Below are positions 11,391-22,574 of a stretch of 64,000 bases of DNA, piece after piece; within the stretch, counting starts at the first letter, position 1; every line of letters starts with the position of its first letter. The position numbers were made by a program, and so were the translations under genes. This stretch comes from Porogramme epimiltina (taxonomy: Eukaryota; Basidiomycota; Agaricomycetes; Polyporales; Polyporaceae), in contig FTLJ01000283.1 of NCBI GenBank assembly GCA_900155495.1, positions 62,001-126,000 on the forward strand, in the 5' to 3' direction. The notes below the pieces were generated by a model. The model saw only the letters and a list, made by a program, of their open reading frames with translations. It ran no database searches and was not told the origin of the DNA.

Positions 11391-12645
11391 ATGTCTACCA
11401 ACAAGAAGCTCATCCTCGTCATCGGTGCGACCGGCGCGCAAGGCCTTGCGGTTATTGACGCTCTCCTCGCCCCCGCAGCGGACGGCACGCCCTCTCCGTA
11501 CGCTGTTCGCGCTCTCACTCGCGACACCCAGAGCCGCCGCGCGCAGCTGCTCGCCAGCAAAGGCGTAGAAGTCATCCAGGGTGAGCAGAGTTTCTACTGA
11601 ATCTCCTCGCGCCCCCAGCTCACGCGAACGTTTCCCCCTTGTCAGGCAGCACACACGACTTCCCCAGCGCTCTCGCTGCGCTGCAGGGGGTGTACGGCGC
11701 GTTCGTCAACATCGACAGCTTCACGGTCGGCGAGCAGAAGGAGGTCTTCGAGGGCATCCGTATCTTCGAGCTCGCGAAGCAGGCCGGGACAGTGAAGCAC
11801 TACGTGTGGAGCAGTCTCGACAATGTCTTCAAGGTAAGGCGCATATATCGACAGCCCGTCAACGACGTGCTGACGAACTGTTTGATAGCTGGGAAACTAC
11901 AACCCGGAATACTACGCCAAGCACTACACTGGGAAAGCCCGCGTCGCGGACTGGATGCGCTCCCAGGAGTCCGTTGTCAGCGATGACACCATGTCCTGGA
12001 GTGTGCTAACCACCGGGCCGTACATGGACATGCTCAACATGGTAAGCCCCTTCTCCTCCCGCTCTCATGCGTATCAACCATTCACCCTCGGCTCCTATCT
12101 AGGGTGTGTTCGGCCCCGTCCGCGTGCGCCCCGACGGCACCCACGTCTTCGCCGCGCCCATCGGGTCGGGGCACGTCCCCATGGTCGCGCTCCCCGACCT
12201 CGGCTTCTTCGCGCGGCACATCTTCGACCACCGCGGCGCGACGTCCGCGCAGGAGCTCGCGATCGCGAGCGACTGGGTCTCCTGGCCCGAGCTCGTGGCC
12301 ACCTTCACGCGCGTGACGGGCCGCCGCGCCGAGTTCGTGCCGCTCGACGCGGACGCGTGGTGCGACCTCGCGGTGGACGCGGACGTGCCGCTCGCGGCGG
12401 AGGGCGGCGCGGGCGACACGACGTGGCGCGAGAACATGCGCTGGTGGTGGAAGCTCTACCGCGACGACCTCATCCAGCGCGACTTTGGGTGGCTGCGGAG
12501 GGTGCACCCCGGGCTGCTGACGCTCGAGAAGTGGATGCGCACGACCGGCTACACGGGCGAGTTCAAGGGCGCCTTGACGAAGTCCCGGGAGGACGGCGCG
12601 CGGGGTTTCAGCGCGTTCGTTGAGGAGCGCGTCAACAAGTTGTGA
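11391..12645 (+). CDS. NmrA-family NAD(P)-binding protein
   Basis: Four exons (11391-11580, 11646-11833, 11889-12041, 12103-12645; 1,074 nt) encode 357 residues. The N-terminus is a Rossmann nucleotide-binding motif, LILVIGATGAQGLAVIDAL (G-x-x-G-x-x-G). It is followed by a strand-plus-basic segment (AVRALTRDTQSRRAQLL) that suits NADP recognition, and by GVYGAFVNIDSF and KHYVWSSLDN. This is the atypical SDR layout of NmrA/HSCARG proteins, which either reduce small substrates or act as redox sensors that bind transcription factors. The catalytic YxxxK is present as YYAKHYTGKA, so enzymatic activity is possible. The C-terminal half is very GC-rich with tryptophans, for example ENMRWWWKLYRDD. It lies directly after the oxidase pair on the same strand, so co-regulation is plausible. 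A polyadenylation-like AATAAA follows at 12721. Confidence 0.88.
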
Positions 12646-12720
12646 TGGGTTTGCTCGGACGAGGAGCTTGTTAGAAGCCGTATATAACCATAATCACTGA
12701 TACGAGCCAATCCGTATGCG

Positions 12721-12726
12721 AATAAA
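12721..12726 (+). terminator. Poly(A) signal for the NmrA-like gene
   Basis: AATAAA occurs 76 bases after the stop codon, in the 100-base gap before the convergent small membrane-protein gene. Confidence 0.4.
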
Positions 12727-12745
12727 ACCAAAGAGAACGAGTCAG

Positions 12746-13329
12746 CTACACCTCGGCCAGCCCAAAACAAAGCTCCTGCGACCCGTCCAGCTCCCTACTC
12801 CGTCTGTCGTTTGGATGTGACGAAGGCATCGCAATGAACACTGAGATGCGCGTACGACTTGAGGTCGATCGACTATCCTGAGGTAATGAATCTTTGGACG
12901 TTGTCCGGAAGAGACGGCGGCCGCGACTCTGCGAGCGATGGGAGGGGTGGGGTATTCCAGGTGCCAGGGGTTTACTGGGGGGTCGGTCATGGGTCGTATA
13001 TAGTGGTAGGTCCTGCTCCAAGGATAGGGGCTGGAAGGACCAGCGAATACGAAAGACGCGGCAGGTCAATATACGAATTAATGGGAGTGATATATTATGT
13101 AGCGCACCTGCAGGTGTTCCCAATTCCTGCCGTCCTGAACCTTCGTGTCAAGCCCAACCTCCCACATCTTCGGCTTCTCCTGGACTTCCACCGTACACGC
13201 GCGGTAAGAGGGGGTGATGAGGTCGGTGCCATACAGCCTTCGAATCACGAGTATTACGATGATCAGAAGTGAGATGCCCAGGAGAGCCACTGGAGCACTG
13301 ATCATTGAATGTGTTTGAGAGCTCATCAT
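12746..13329 (-). CDS. Small single-pass membrane protein, W-x-x-L-Q family
   Basis: Two exons (13329-13108 and 13030-12746; 507 nt) give 168 residues; the second ATG at 13326 may be used instead. An N-terminal membrane helix (VALLGISLLIIVILVIRRLY) follows a short Ser/Gln start. A conserved block reads KPKMWEVGLDT. Exon 1 ends exactly after NWEHLQ and exon 2 opens PLSLEQDLPLY. The C-terminus is RISVFIAMPSSH, then a variable stretch and ELCFGLAEV. The same architecture and the same intron position occur in the gene at 58199-58810. I know this layout as a recurrent basidiomycete protein type of unknown function. The hydrophobic VFIAMPS strand near the end is its most constant feature. Confidence 0.72.
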
Positions 13330-14454
13330 AGGACTAATCGCAGATCCAATGCGGTGCCGAGGGAGAATAATCAGCTCACACAGATCTCATACAGTGAATA
13401 GGCGGCCTACTCACCGCGGCCGCTTGGGATTATGTGCTCCTGAGATGATGGGCGGAACGAGTGTTCAATGTCCAAAGACGCAAGCCAAGCCACAACAACA
13501 CTGAGACAATATATTACTGTCCACTTGGATGACGCACTCGCGGCGGTGTCGGAGTCATGAGACCTCCGTGGTGACTCGAGAGCAGGCCGGGGACTGTGGC
13601 GTGCAATAGGATGAGTAAGACTCGCCCGTCGATAAACGTGGGCTCGCTTGAGGAATGCGGAGAACTGGGACTGGCCAGAGTCCAATCGGAGGCACTCCGG
13701 AGACCTGAAGCTGCGCTGCAAACGCTAAATAATTAGCATAGCTTTCGAGGTACGCTCGCGATCGAGTGACTCGTATAAGTACATGCCGACGGGCGCGTCG
13801 CCGGGAGGAACCTTCTAAGCAAGCGCGTCCTTCTTGCTTCCGCTGAACCGCTATCGGAAGGTTGTTGAGTTTGTTTTCCCGTAAAGTGCACCTGCACCAG
13901 CTACGGTGCTGGCCCGCACTGGAGCACTTTTTCGACCGTAGTTCTCGGCTGACCCTACGATGGAGGCGGGAGTCAAGTCGATGATCGCGACGCGGTCGGA
14001 CACAAGACGGTCACGCTTCGATTGGACGCGTCGCGTGATCCATCACAGTAAGTCACGTCACACATTCCGCACCCGTTCCGCGCTTTCCTTGGACGTTCCA
14101 TCCAAGCCACATCGATCGACGCGCGGGTGCAGATACAGAGCGGGCCCGTCCATCGCGCTGCTCGAGCTCGTTATCGTGAACGTGAACGTGCAAGCCCGAA
14201 GACATCGCACAGGGTTCCCACCAAACCATACAGTCTCGTATTCAACGACGCCCAGAGTGTCCCAGATAGACTATTGAAAGCGTAGTATGTACACAGTGCC
14301 GGCGAACGTACAAGTACACAGACGAGCAGTATATGTACAGTCAGCGAATCGATACAACAGGAGAACATATTCCACAGCAAAGCGATACGACAATATCCGA
14401 CACACGCAGCCCTATGAAGCCTACGAAACCTACGAAACTCGATGTACAGTCCCA
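13330..14454. other. Intergenic, no gene seen
   Basis: About 1.1 kb lies between two minus-strand genes. It holds the promoter of the small membrane-protein gene (a TATA-like TATAAG is near 13776 but on the plus strand and far away) and the 3' UTR of the transcription factor. Short open frames here show no domain or splice support. Confidence 0.45.
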
Positions 14455-17400
14455 TCATTGGTGGTGAGCGAAAACAGACGGGAAATGGATCACAGGGTCA
14501 CGCATGCCCTGCAAGAAGTCCTGCGAGAAATGTTGCGTTCCGAACGTGAACGGCTGCGACGGTAGGCCCCTCATGCCTCCGCTCGAGCCTACAGGGCCAA
14601 CAGGCGCTGGCGCATCCTGCGGCTGGTCGAGCACCGGCCACCACGTGTCGTACCCTGGCAGGAAACCGGTGAACGACGCGCTATGGGCGTCGTATCCGTG
14701 CACAGTATCAGGCTGCGAGGGCACAGTGACAGGCGCTGGGAGATATGGCGCGGTATGTTGAGGTGGCGGCCCAGGCGGAGGGGCATACGTGGGTCCGTCG
14801 TGCTCGAACGCGACTTGTGCAGCCCGTTTCTGGCGTGCAGGCGGTCGCGTTGAGGACGCTGTCGCAGCCGCCACTACCTCATCGATATGCACCTTGGCGT
14901 TCTGGATGAGGTGTCGGACGCGGAGTGCGGTTGTCCAAGTTCGCTGTAATGGGTAACATATAAGCAGGGTATACGGAATGCGTAGTAAGGCGAAGGCTAA
15001 CCTCCATCCCAAGAAGCACATTGATGCACTTTTGGAGACCAATGCTTGCTTGAGCATCAAGAGACTTGTACCGTACTGAATGACGTTCTAGTGGGTGCAT
15101 AACTCGAGTCCAACTCCGAGAAACTCACGAGTTAAAATGTGCATGATTCTATTCAACAAGATAAATGGAACGCTCTCTGGAAGATATATAAGCACGCACC
15201 CAGCAGCCTGGAAACAGTTGGATAGGTAAGGCGGGGCCCATCGCATGTCGTAGGTCTCATGATACAACAGACCTGGCGCAACTGTTAGTTTTCAATGTTG
15301 CACTTCGAGGATACAGCCGCTGACGTACCGAAAGATCCAATCTGACACGCTGCGCTCTGACAGAAGTCGAACGACTCCCATGGTACAGGATCGGGATCCA
15401 GGGATGGCGATCCTGCTCTGGCCAAACTATCATTCAAGACCTTAGATTAGCCCATGTTAGACGCAGAAACTCCAAGAAGCTTACTCCGAGCCCTTCGGGA
15501 TACTATAATATCAACACAGTGAGCCGGTAGCGATAACCGTGAGAAGCAAAGCACGTACAACGGCCTGTGGAGTAGGAGCACTGTCGCCCAGTACTGTATG
15601 TGCATTGCGAGCACTTGTGGCGCAGGGCACGGCCTATTGCTCGGAACCTTGTAGTCGAGGTACTCAGGCAGATCGAGAGACCACTGCGACAGGCGTTTGT
15701 GCAAGGTCTCTCGTATTTCACGACTAGGGAGGACGTTGGCCTTGGATACGCGATAGATGTTCGCGAGGACCTCGCCGGCGATGACGTCTGTTAGACACAG
15801 GGGTGAGCGACGAGGAGGACATACGAAATTGGCTGGTCTTACAAAGCATCGAGAGACAGCGCAGGGAGGCGACATGGTTGGCCGGGACTGGCGCGTAGAC
15901 GCCGCATCGTGGATCGGGAGGACACGGCTGCCACATCTTCTCTCCGTCATCCTAGAAGCAAATCAGCACCTGGACCAGCCGAGAAGACGAGAAGGTCTAA
16001 CAGGGGGGACGTCTATCAACGGAGTCGAGAAGTCGCCCTCGTGGATGCCAATAGTTCGCCCGAGGAACAGGGCAGAGAACCTAAGAATCGTCGCACGGTC
16101 AAGTTCAAAGTCTATTTGGGAAAGGCCACGACCTACTTGTCCGCCAGGCAGCACGCCCACCATATACGCTTCCGTACGGTCTTCTCCTTCTCAGAGAAGA
16201 GTTCTCGGCCGTTGTGCATCCATTTGTCAGGGTTCCGGTTGAGACCGAGGTCATATGCCTGAAGAAGGGCGCGAGATTACCATTTGAAAGAAGATTCGTC
16301 TGTCATAGAGAAGCATACCATCCGGGTCGCCATGCCTGTAGATTCCTTAGTCAACCGCGTGTTCCGAAGGAATTCACGCATGTATGCTCACCAATGTGCA
16401 ACCAACCCTCCTCCAGACTTCCTAAGTAGCATGTAATACTTCAGAGAACGTATGGGCGCTTCAACGCAAATCTCACTCACCGATGCCAAACTCGCGTATA
16501 CCCAAAAGAATGAGTGCCTGCACAGTCGACGACCGGCTTTCATGGTACACCGTGTCCACAATCATCCGCGCGCATTTTGCGTACTCAGCCGCAGGGTCTT
16601 CAATGTCCCCCGTGATCTTCTGGAGGGGATCGAGGTGGCTCGCGGCGTACGCGAACATCGCTAGCAAGAGCAATTTCGACAGGCGCTGTGGACGCTCAGG
16701 CCGGACGCCGCCGTCGGCGTGAGGAGCATCTTCTGGGTCCCGGATTCTACGGGATGGTCAGGTCGCTGTTTGTGCCCACGCGGCGCACACGCAACTCACC
16801 CGTACTTGCTTTACAAGATAGCATTAGCATAGGGCACGCTGATGATGGAATATCTCGAACTCACTATGAATTGTACTGCGACATGAACGACTCCTCGTCC
16901 AAAACGGGGACAGATGGGTTGACGTATGTGAAGAACACCTTGATTAGATGGTCCTGCACCTCCACCGGCGGCATCCGGATGGACTGCTCGACTGCGCGCA
17001 TATGGCCAACTTCATCCTTTTGCACTCGTGTATTAGGCGCCGGTCCGGGCCAAAACTTCGCCATCGGGAACTGCCTGCGGAACACCACCATCACGACTGG
17101 CTCGACATAGCGCGCATGGTATAAGGAGTGGTGCTCACCAAATACCCTTGTACACCCGCCCATCGCTGCGTTCCGCCTGTGCGAGCAGCTGCAAGCCCGC
17201 AGAGTTCCCGTGGTAGCGCACCTCCCTATTCTCATCGATGGACAGGTTCCCGAACGCGTCCGCGCAGTCGGCTAAGTCGTCGTCGGCAGTACCTATGTAC
17301 CAACACGGCACTGTAAGTGGGTATTCTAGGGGGCGGGGAGCAGTGCGGAGGAGCGTACCTGAGCGTGAATCTGAGACGGGTGGCCCAGAAAGGGGTGCGC

Positions 17401-18538
17401 GACCTGACATACTCCGGGTGGCGCTCGGAGGAGGCGCGGCGACCCTTCGCTTCGTCCTTGGAGGCTCCGATGCCACGCCGTCTGCGTCCTCTCGCGGGGA
17501 CATGCTTGAGCGAGTGGCCAACGTGGCGGAGCTGCCAACTGAAGACGCCCGAGACAGACGCTCTGTCAGCCTGTCCTGCCAGGCGAGGGTGGGTCGTGTG
17601 AGGTGGATTTGGGGGTCTTGGGGTGTGGGTTAGTAGGCCTCAGACGAGAGCCGAAGGATGTAGCTTACCTGCAGCAATGACCGATTCAATGACATTCTCC
17701 CGAGTAGCCCGCGACTGGCGCCTCGAACGATGACTGACAGCTTTGGGTTGCTCCGTCACGATGGAGGCATAGAAGTTATCTTTTGTAGTGTCTATCGCCT
17801 TCTTCTCCCGGCCTGTCCTTCCCTGAGATGGCGGCCCGTTGTGAGGTTTGGTTCGGAAATTCACCAAAATATAAAAACCACGCACAAATGGGCCGGCGTC
17901 AACAGACTCGAGGATGTATGCGGCGAGCTCATCCTGGCTCAGTTCCTCAACGATCGATTGGGACCGCGGCTCCTGCGAAGACATGATCGCAGCGAGCAGG
18001 CTCTCGACTTGGTGAAGCCTGTGCTCCAGTGTTTGAATGTATCCTTTCGGAGGACCTCTGCGGAAACTCGGAGCTAAGGCGCATATAATCAGGCCCAGCA
18101 GTACCCCCTGAAACATGCTGCCATACTCACCAGTGTACGTGCATTCTGGATGCATGAACTGGGCCGTCAGATGCCAGGCCACATAACCCGCCCCAAACCG
18201 CAGGACTCACCAGCACCCATAGCTGCACAGGTCTTGCACGGCGCCCCGTCAGCGGGCGCGGGCTCGCACTTGCTCTTCGACTTCCTGCACCTGTCGCACG
18301 CTGCCCGCCCGCCGCGTGAGCCTTCCTCGCATCGTTAACCACAGCCCCCAAGCAGCGCACCTTTCGCGATCCGCTGGGTCTTACCCTGCGCCGACGCCGG
18401 CGGGGCGCCCTCATCGTCAGACCTATCCGCGCCGTTGGGCGGGGCGTCTGACGGGCGCGACGACGCCGGGGGCCCCTCTGGCGTCGGGCCCGAGGGCTCG
18501 GCCGCCCCGTTCGTGCTCGCCTTGGCCGCCGCTGGCAT
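14455..18538 (-). CDS. Zn2Cys6 transcription factor with fungal_trans domain
   Basis: This is a large multi-exon gene. Exon 1 (18538-18361) is a low-complexity start ending TQRIAK. Exon 2 begins at 18300 with the Zn2Cys6 cluster ACDRCRKSKSKC, then PCKTC, and the last Cys (ECTYTG) lies in a tiny exon near 18135-18150. Spacing is C-x2-C-x6-C-x9-C-x2-C-x6-C. A basic linker and coiled-coil dimer segment follow (PPKGYIQTLEHRLHQVESLL). After a Ser-rich region comes VRYHGNSAGLQLL (about 17170-17225), the usual entry to the middle homology region. Next are HARYVEPVVMVVFRRQFP, QDHLIKVFFTYVNPSVPVLD, LLLAMFAYAASHLDPLQ and IVDTVYHESRSSTVQALILLGIREFGIG. The tail, to the stop at 14455, is Pro/Gln-rich (possible activation domain). 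It resembles xylanase/cutinase-type regulators, but the target genes cannot be named. Closeness to the oxidase cluster is suggestive only. Confidence 0.9.
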
Positions 18539-19590
18539 TTACGCGCCTCAAGTCGTGCCTATCCCTCGCACCAGCTCCCTCACAATCGCGGTCGCCCTCA
18601 CTCACGCAAAACCCCGACTTCTCGGGAATAGCAGATCGCCCCGGGCGCGAGCTGAGATTCGATTCACCGCCGATCCACGTCGAAGGAAGGATTGGCGGCT
18701 GTGTGTGTATGTCCTCGTTGTTGAGCGTTGTGGGTCCGCGCTGCCGTCGGCGGCGCACCGGGCTGGCGGGTGTGCGCGGGAACGGGGAGGGGATGGGAGG
18801 GGGATTCTCGGTGGGTGGGTCAGAGTGGGCGCGGTCGCCGGGCTCGAGTTGGCGCGGCCGTCTGCAGGCGCCAGGGTGCGGCAATCGAGCTGTGCTGACT
18901 GATCGACGCGCTGTGCGCACGGTCCTGGGGACTCCTGGCGGGGAAGAGGAGGTGGAGAGGGGTCGAAAGGGGTGGAGGCCTCTGTCTGCGACCTTGGAAG
19001 ATGGCGGATTAAGGAGAGCCGCCTCGGGGACCCGCTGTGGGTGCGGCCGCAAGGGGCTCGGGCTTGGGGGCGGGCAAGCTCGTGTCGCGGGTCTAGCCTG
19101 GAACTCTCGAAGCCAGCGACTAAAACGTTGAAATACAAGCAGTTGCTTAGTAGCGCTTTCCGGATCGTATGACTGGCCTATCTCAGTTAGGTGCTCCCTG
19201 CTCGCACGCCTGTCAGTGCTCCCAAGAACGACTCACCAGTCGCTGATTAGCTCGCTCCGGTCCATACTTTGACCTGCCGCTTCCCGTCGCGAGCGGTTGA
19301 GGCAAGAGCGTGGTACACGAGGTCACCAAACATCCTCAGAAGCCGAACAAATCCAGTGTTGTTCACAACCAAGTGCCGCTGGGCGCCAAAGCGCCGCGGA
19401 AGCTACTCCCGCGTCCTCGGTGTTTTTACTGGATTATTGTATTCGCTATCGTAAGCACTATACATACTGGGACACGACGAGCAGGGGCAAGCTTCCCGGG
19501 TGCAATTACCTCCAGTACTCCTGTATTGAAATCCAGAGAAAGAAGGGAGAGGATAACGACAATGACGAAAACGAAAGCGTCCGAGTCCAT
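18539..19590. other. Intergenic; promoter of the Zn2Cys6 factor
   Basis: About 1.05 kb lies upstream of the regulator's ATG and downstream of the next minus-strand stop. It is GC-rich near the ATG. Long antisense open frames (18423-19138) are low-complexity and lack domain content, so they are treated as non-coding. Confidence 0.45.
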
Positions 19591-21198
19591 TTAGAAGTAC
19601 AGCCCCACCCAAGCATTCGACTTCACCAACATCTTGTCCACTCCATCCCTGCTGCCGGCATACGGCAGCCCGCCGTCCTGTTTGAACGAGTTCTGGAGGC
19701 CCGTCGCGGTGAAGCTCTTCGCGTTCAGGTCGACCGGGCCGTTGAACGACGCGTCCTTGTACGTCAGGTACAGATCCCCACCCATCGCGACGACGTGCGT
19801 CGAGTCGATTGGGCGGTGCGTCTCGCCCGCGTGCCCGAGGAACGTCACGTCCGCGCGGCCCGCGCCCGTCGTCGTCGAGAGCTTCACGGGGTGCACCGCC
19901 GCGTCCGTCGTCGGCGCGGGCCGCACGCGCAGGTTGAGCACCGCGTCGCCGTCCTGCGTCATGAACGACGAGTCGCCCGAGAGCGTCGTGTCGCCGACGA
20001 GCCAGCCCTCAGTAATGCGCAGGTGCATCTTCGCCGCGTGCACGGCCTCGGTGAGGAGGAGCATGCTCTTCTTGTCGCGCCTGTACATGCTGACCGAGAG
20101 CGAGTTGAGGTTGAAGTTGGACTCGGGGTCGAACTTGACCTGCGACGTCGTGTGTGACTGCACGTGGAGCGTCTTCACTGAGGGGGGCAGGTACACCTTG
20201 ACGTCGTAGCGCATGCACGCCGGGCCGCCGCGCTCGAGGCGCGGGGTGACAAGCTGGACGCGGCTGCTCTTCTGCGCGCTGTCGATCTCGTCCTTCGACG
20301 GCACGTCGAGGACGACCGACTCAAGGAGCGTCTCGTCGTTGGTGCGGAGCGTGAGCTCGTACTTGATGTCCGTCAGGCCCTCTTCGCCCTCGACAAGCGT
20401 GACTGTGCCCATCGCGCTGCCGCGGAAGTCCATCGAGTGGTCGCCACGACCCTGGTTCTGCCCGACGGCAACCGAGAAGTCGAACTGGCTGCCGTCGTAA
20501 ATGTATGGTGCGTCCGCGCATCCCAGCGAGGTGCCGAACTCGGGCATGCCCTCCAGACCGGTCGGCTTGGGCTACAAAGCGCCGCACACGTCATCGGTCA
20601 GCTCCCGCTCTCTCCCGCACGCAAGCCACAATCAAGCGACGCACCGTGGTCGCCCATATCACCAGCTTGATCGCCTGCCACACGGCGAATATCAAGCAGA
20701 CGATGCCGAATGCCTTCCAGAACAGGCCGCAGCTGCATCGTCACAAACGCCCGTCGCATGTTGCCGGACAGGGAAGGGAAGGGGAGGAAGAACGGACAAT
20801 CCATCAGCATCACGGCCAAGCGCAGTCGGCGCGGGGGGCGGAGAGGGGAGAAACCGACATACCGCATTCCGCAGCACACGCAGCAATCCTTCCTCCGCTC
20901 GCGCTTCGGGCGCGCACCGAGCGACGTGTCAAGTAGCGACGCGCCGTCGAGCGCGTCCTCGTCCATGTTCGGCGCCGTCAGTGCGACAGGCCCATGGCTG
21001 TAGCCCTCCTCCTCCCCGGGCAGACTCGAGTCTACAGGACGGGCACCATGCGTGAGATCGCCGTTTCCCCGGGCAAAAGGCACATATCAAGGGGTATGAT
21101 AACTCACAGTGATCATCGTACTTCTCCTTCAGCTTCAGCGCTACCATGGCCGCTCCAACCATCCCCCAGAATGTAAATGGACGCCTGACGCCCGACAT
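19591..21198 (-). CDS. Membrane-anchored protein with CCxCC motif and beta-rich ectodomain
   Basis: Four exons (21198-21108, 21031-20863, 20732-20645, 20571-19591; 1,329 nt) encode 442 residues. The N-terminal cytosolic part contains KEKYDDHYSSLPGEEEGY. It is followed by a basic segment RPKRERRKDCCVCCGMRCG directly before a membrane helix (FWKAFGIVCLIFAVWQAIKLVIWA). The Cys cluster next to the helix is a likely S-acylation site. The long C-terminal part (about 320 residues) is rich in beta strands with repeated V-x-L-x-V patterns, for example MRYDVKVYLPPSVKTLHVQS, and few cysteines. This resembles DUF4097-like beta-solenoid adhesin folds. The orientation is therefore probably type II, with the beta domain outside. 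A basidiomycete-wide protein type of unknown role; a cell-wall or adhesion function is inference. Confidence 0.8.
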
Positions 21199-22574
21199 GC
21201 TTGCTGAAAACCGAGACGAGAGAACGAGGGGTGGGCCGTGGGCGAAAGAGTGTGGGGGATAAGGGGAATGATGCAGCGGGGTGCTGGCGCCGTTATGTAG
21301 TGCTTATGTGCGCTGCCGGCGCGCCCTGTAAGCTGTCAGGTCCGGTGATGTGCGGCTTGGGAATGAAAGGGAAGGGGCGCCGGGGGGGGGCTTAATACAA
21401 AGGGAGGATGGTGTGTCGGGGCGGATTTGTTGTGATGACCGCGGGTTCGGGACGAGGCTTTTGAGCCCGAACGTGCCCAGGCACGGAAGGGCTGCGCGTT
21501 CGCGGTTGCCGCGGTGCCCGGACATCGCGCGAGCGACGGCTCAGCAACAGTTGATTGCTTCAAGATCTCCCAGGCGAAGTACCTGTGCAGTCGCCTGTAT
21601 AAAGGAAAATGCGAGCCCGAAGGCGTCCGCGCAGCCAGAGTTTCCGAGAGGTGGCCATGGAGAGGTTGTGAGAGGAGCTGCGAGAGAGGCGCAAAAGTCT
21701 CTCACGCGGCTGTTAATCGCATGGTGGCTGTGATCAACTAGCCTCTGTTCCGTCCTTCTTGGGCGACAGGTCCGAATCCGTCGGTCACCGGACCTGGGAA
21801 CAACGTCTCAAGTTATATTCAATCCATGATACCGAAGCGAGGAGGTTGGGACGACTCCGTGATTTTATGTGAAATCGAGTCGATACCTTGTCCACTGTTG
21901 ACATGTGGATGATTAGCTACTGCACGACGCCGGCGCAGCACGGCATAGCTGGGAGGTTGTCAGTTTAGATGTAACGCATGGCGAGAAGAGCACGGGCCCG
22001 TGAAGCGGACGAAGGAGATGATGCGGATATGCCCTTATGAACGGACAAGCGGATGTTTGAACGAAGGAGACAGAAGGATAAACGCCGTTCCTTTCCTGGA
22101 TCAGATCCAGGTACAAAATATCCGTGACGTCACCGTCTTACACTGTCCTCAAGCGGGACACTGACATGATCGAAGACCATGTTTGAGTTTTCATGCTATT
22201 TATTCGCGCTCGCTCGGGGGTCGAGTACTACACGGGGGGTTGGCAACGAGCGTATTAGCAATAATAAAAGAACAGGGATGGTGGACGTCTTGGAGGAAGC
22301 CGCTGCAGACAGTATAACATTAATGGGAGCCGTATCCGGAGTGAGAGTGATGAGCCAGAAGGAGCGTTCTAGGTACGTGGCAATAGGGATGATGAGCGGA
22401 GCAGGAGAGTGTATGCGGGCAGCGGAAAAGGAACCCAGGATAGTACACAGAGCAAAAGACATGCATCCACAGCAGATATCAGCGATCTACACAACGCCAC
22501 AGAAGTCAGCACCAGGAGTCTGTTCAACGAGGGAGAGGAACTCACTAAGAGACCGAGAAATATACACAATCGCG
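21199..22574. other. Intergenic, no gene seen
   Basis: About 1.4 kb lies between two minus-strand genes. No exon structure or domain is visible on either strand. It should hold the 3' UTR of the Sec7 gene's neighbour and the promoter of the CCxCC membrane-protein gene. Confidence 0.45.

Noticed and set aside
18423..19138. Long open frames on both strands upstream of the Zn2Cys6 factor
   Set aside because: Arg/Pro/Ser-rich composition typical of chance frames in GC-rich DNA; they overlap each other and the regulator's promoter.
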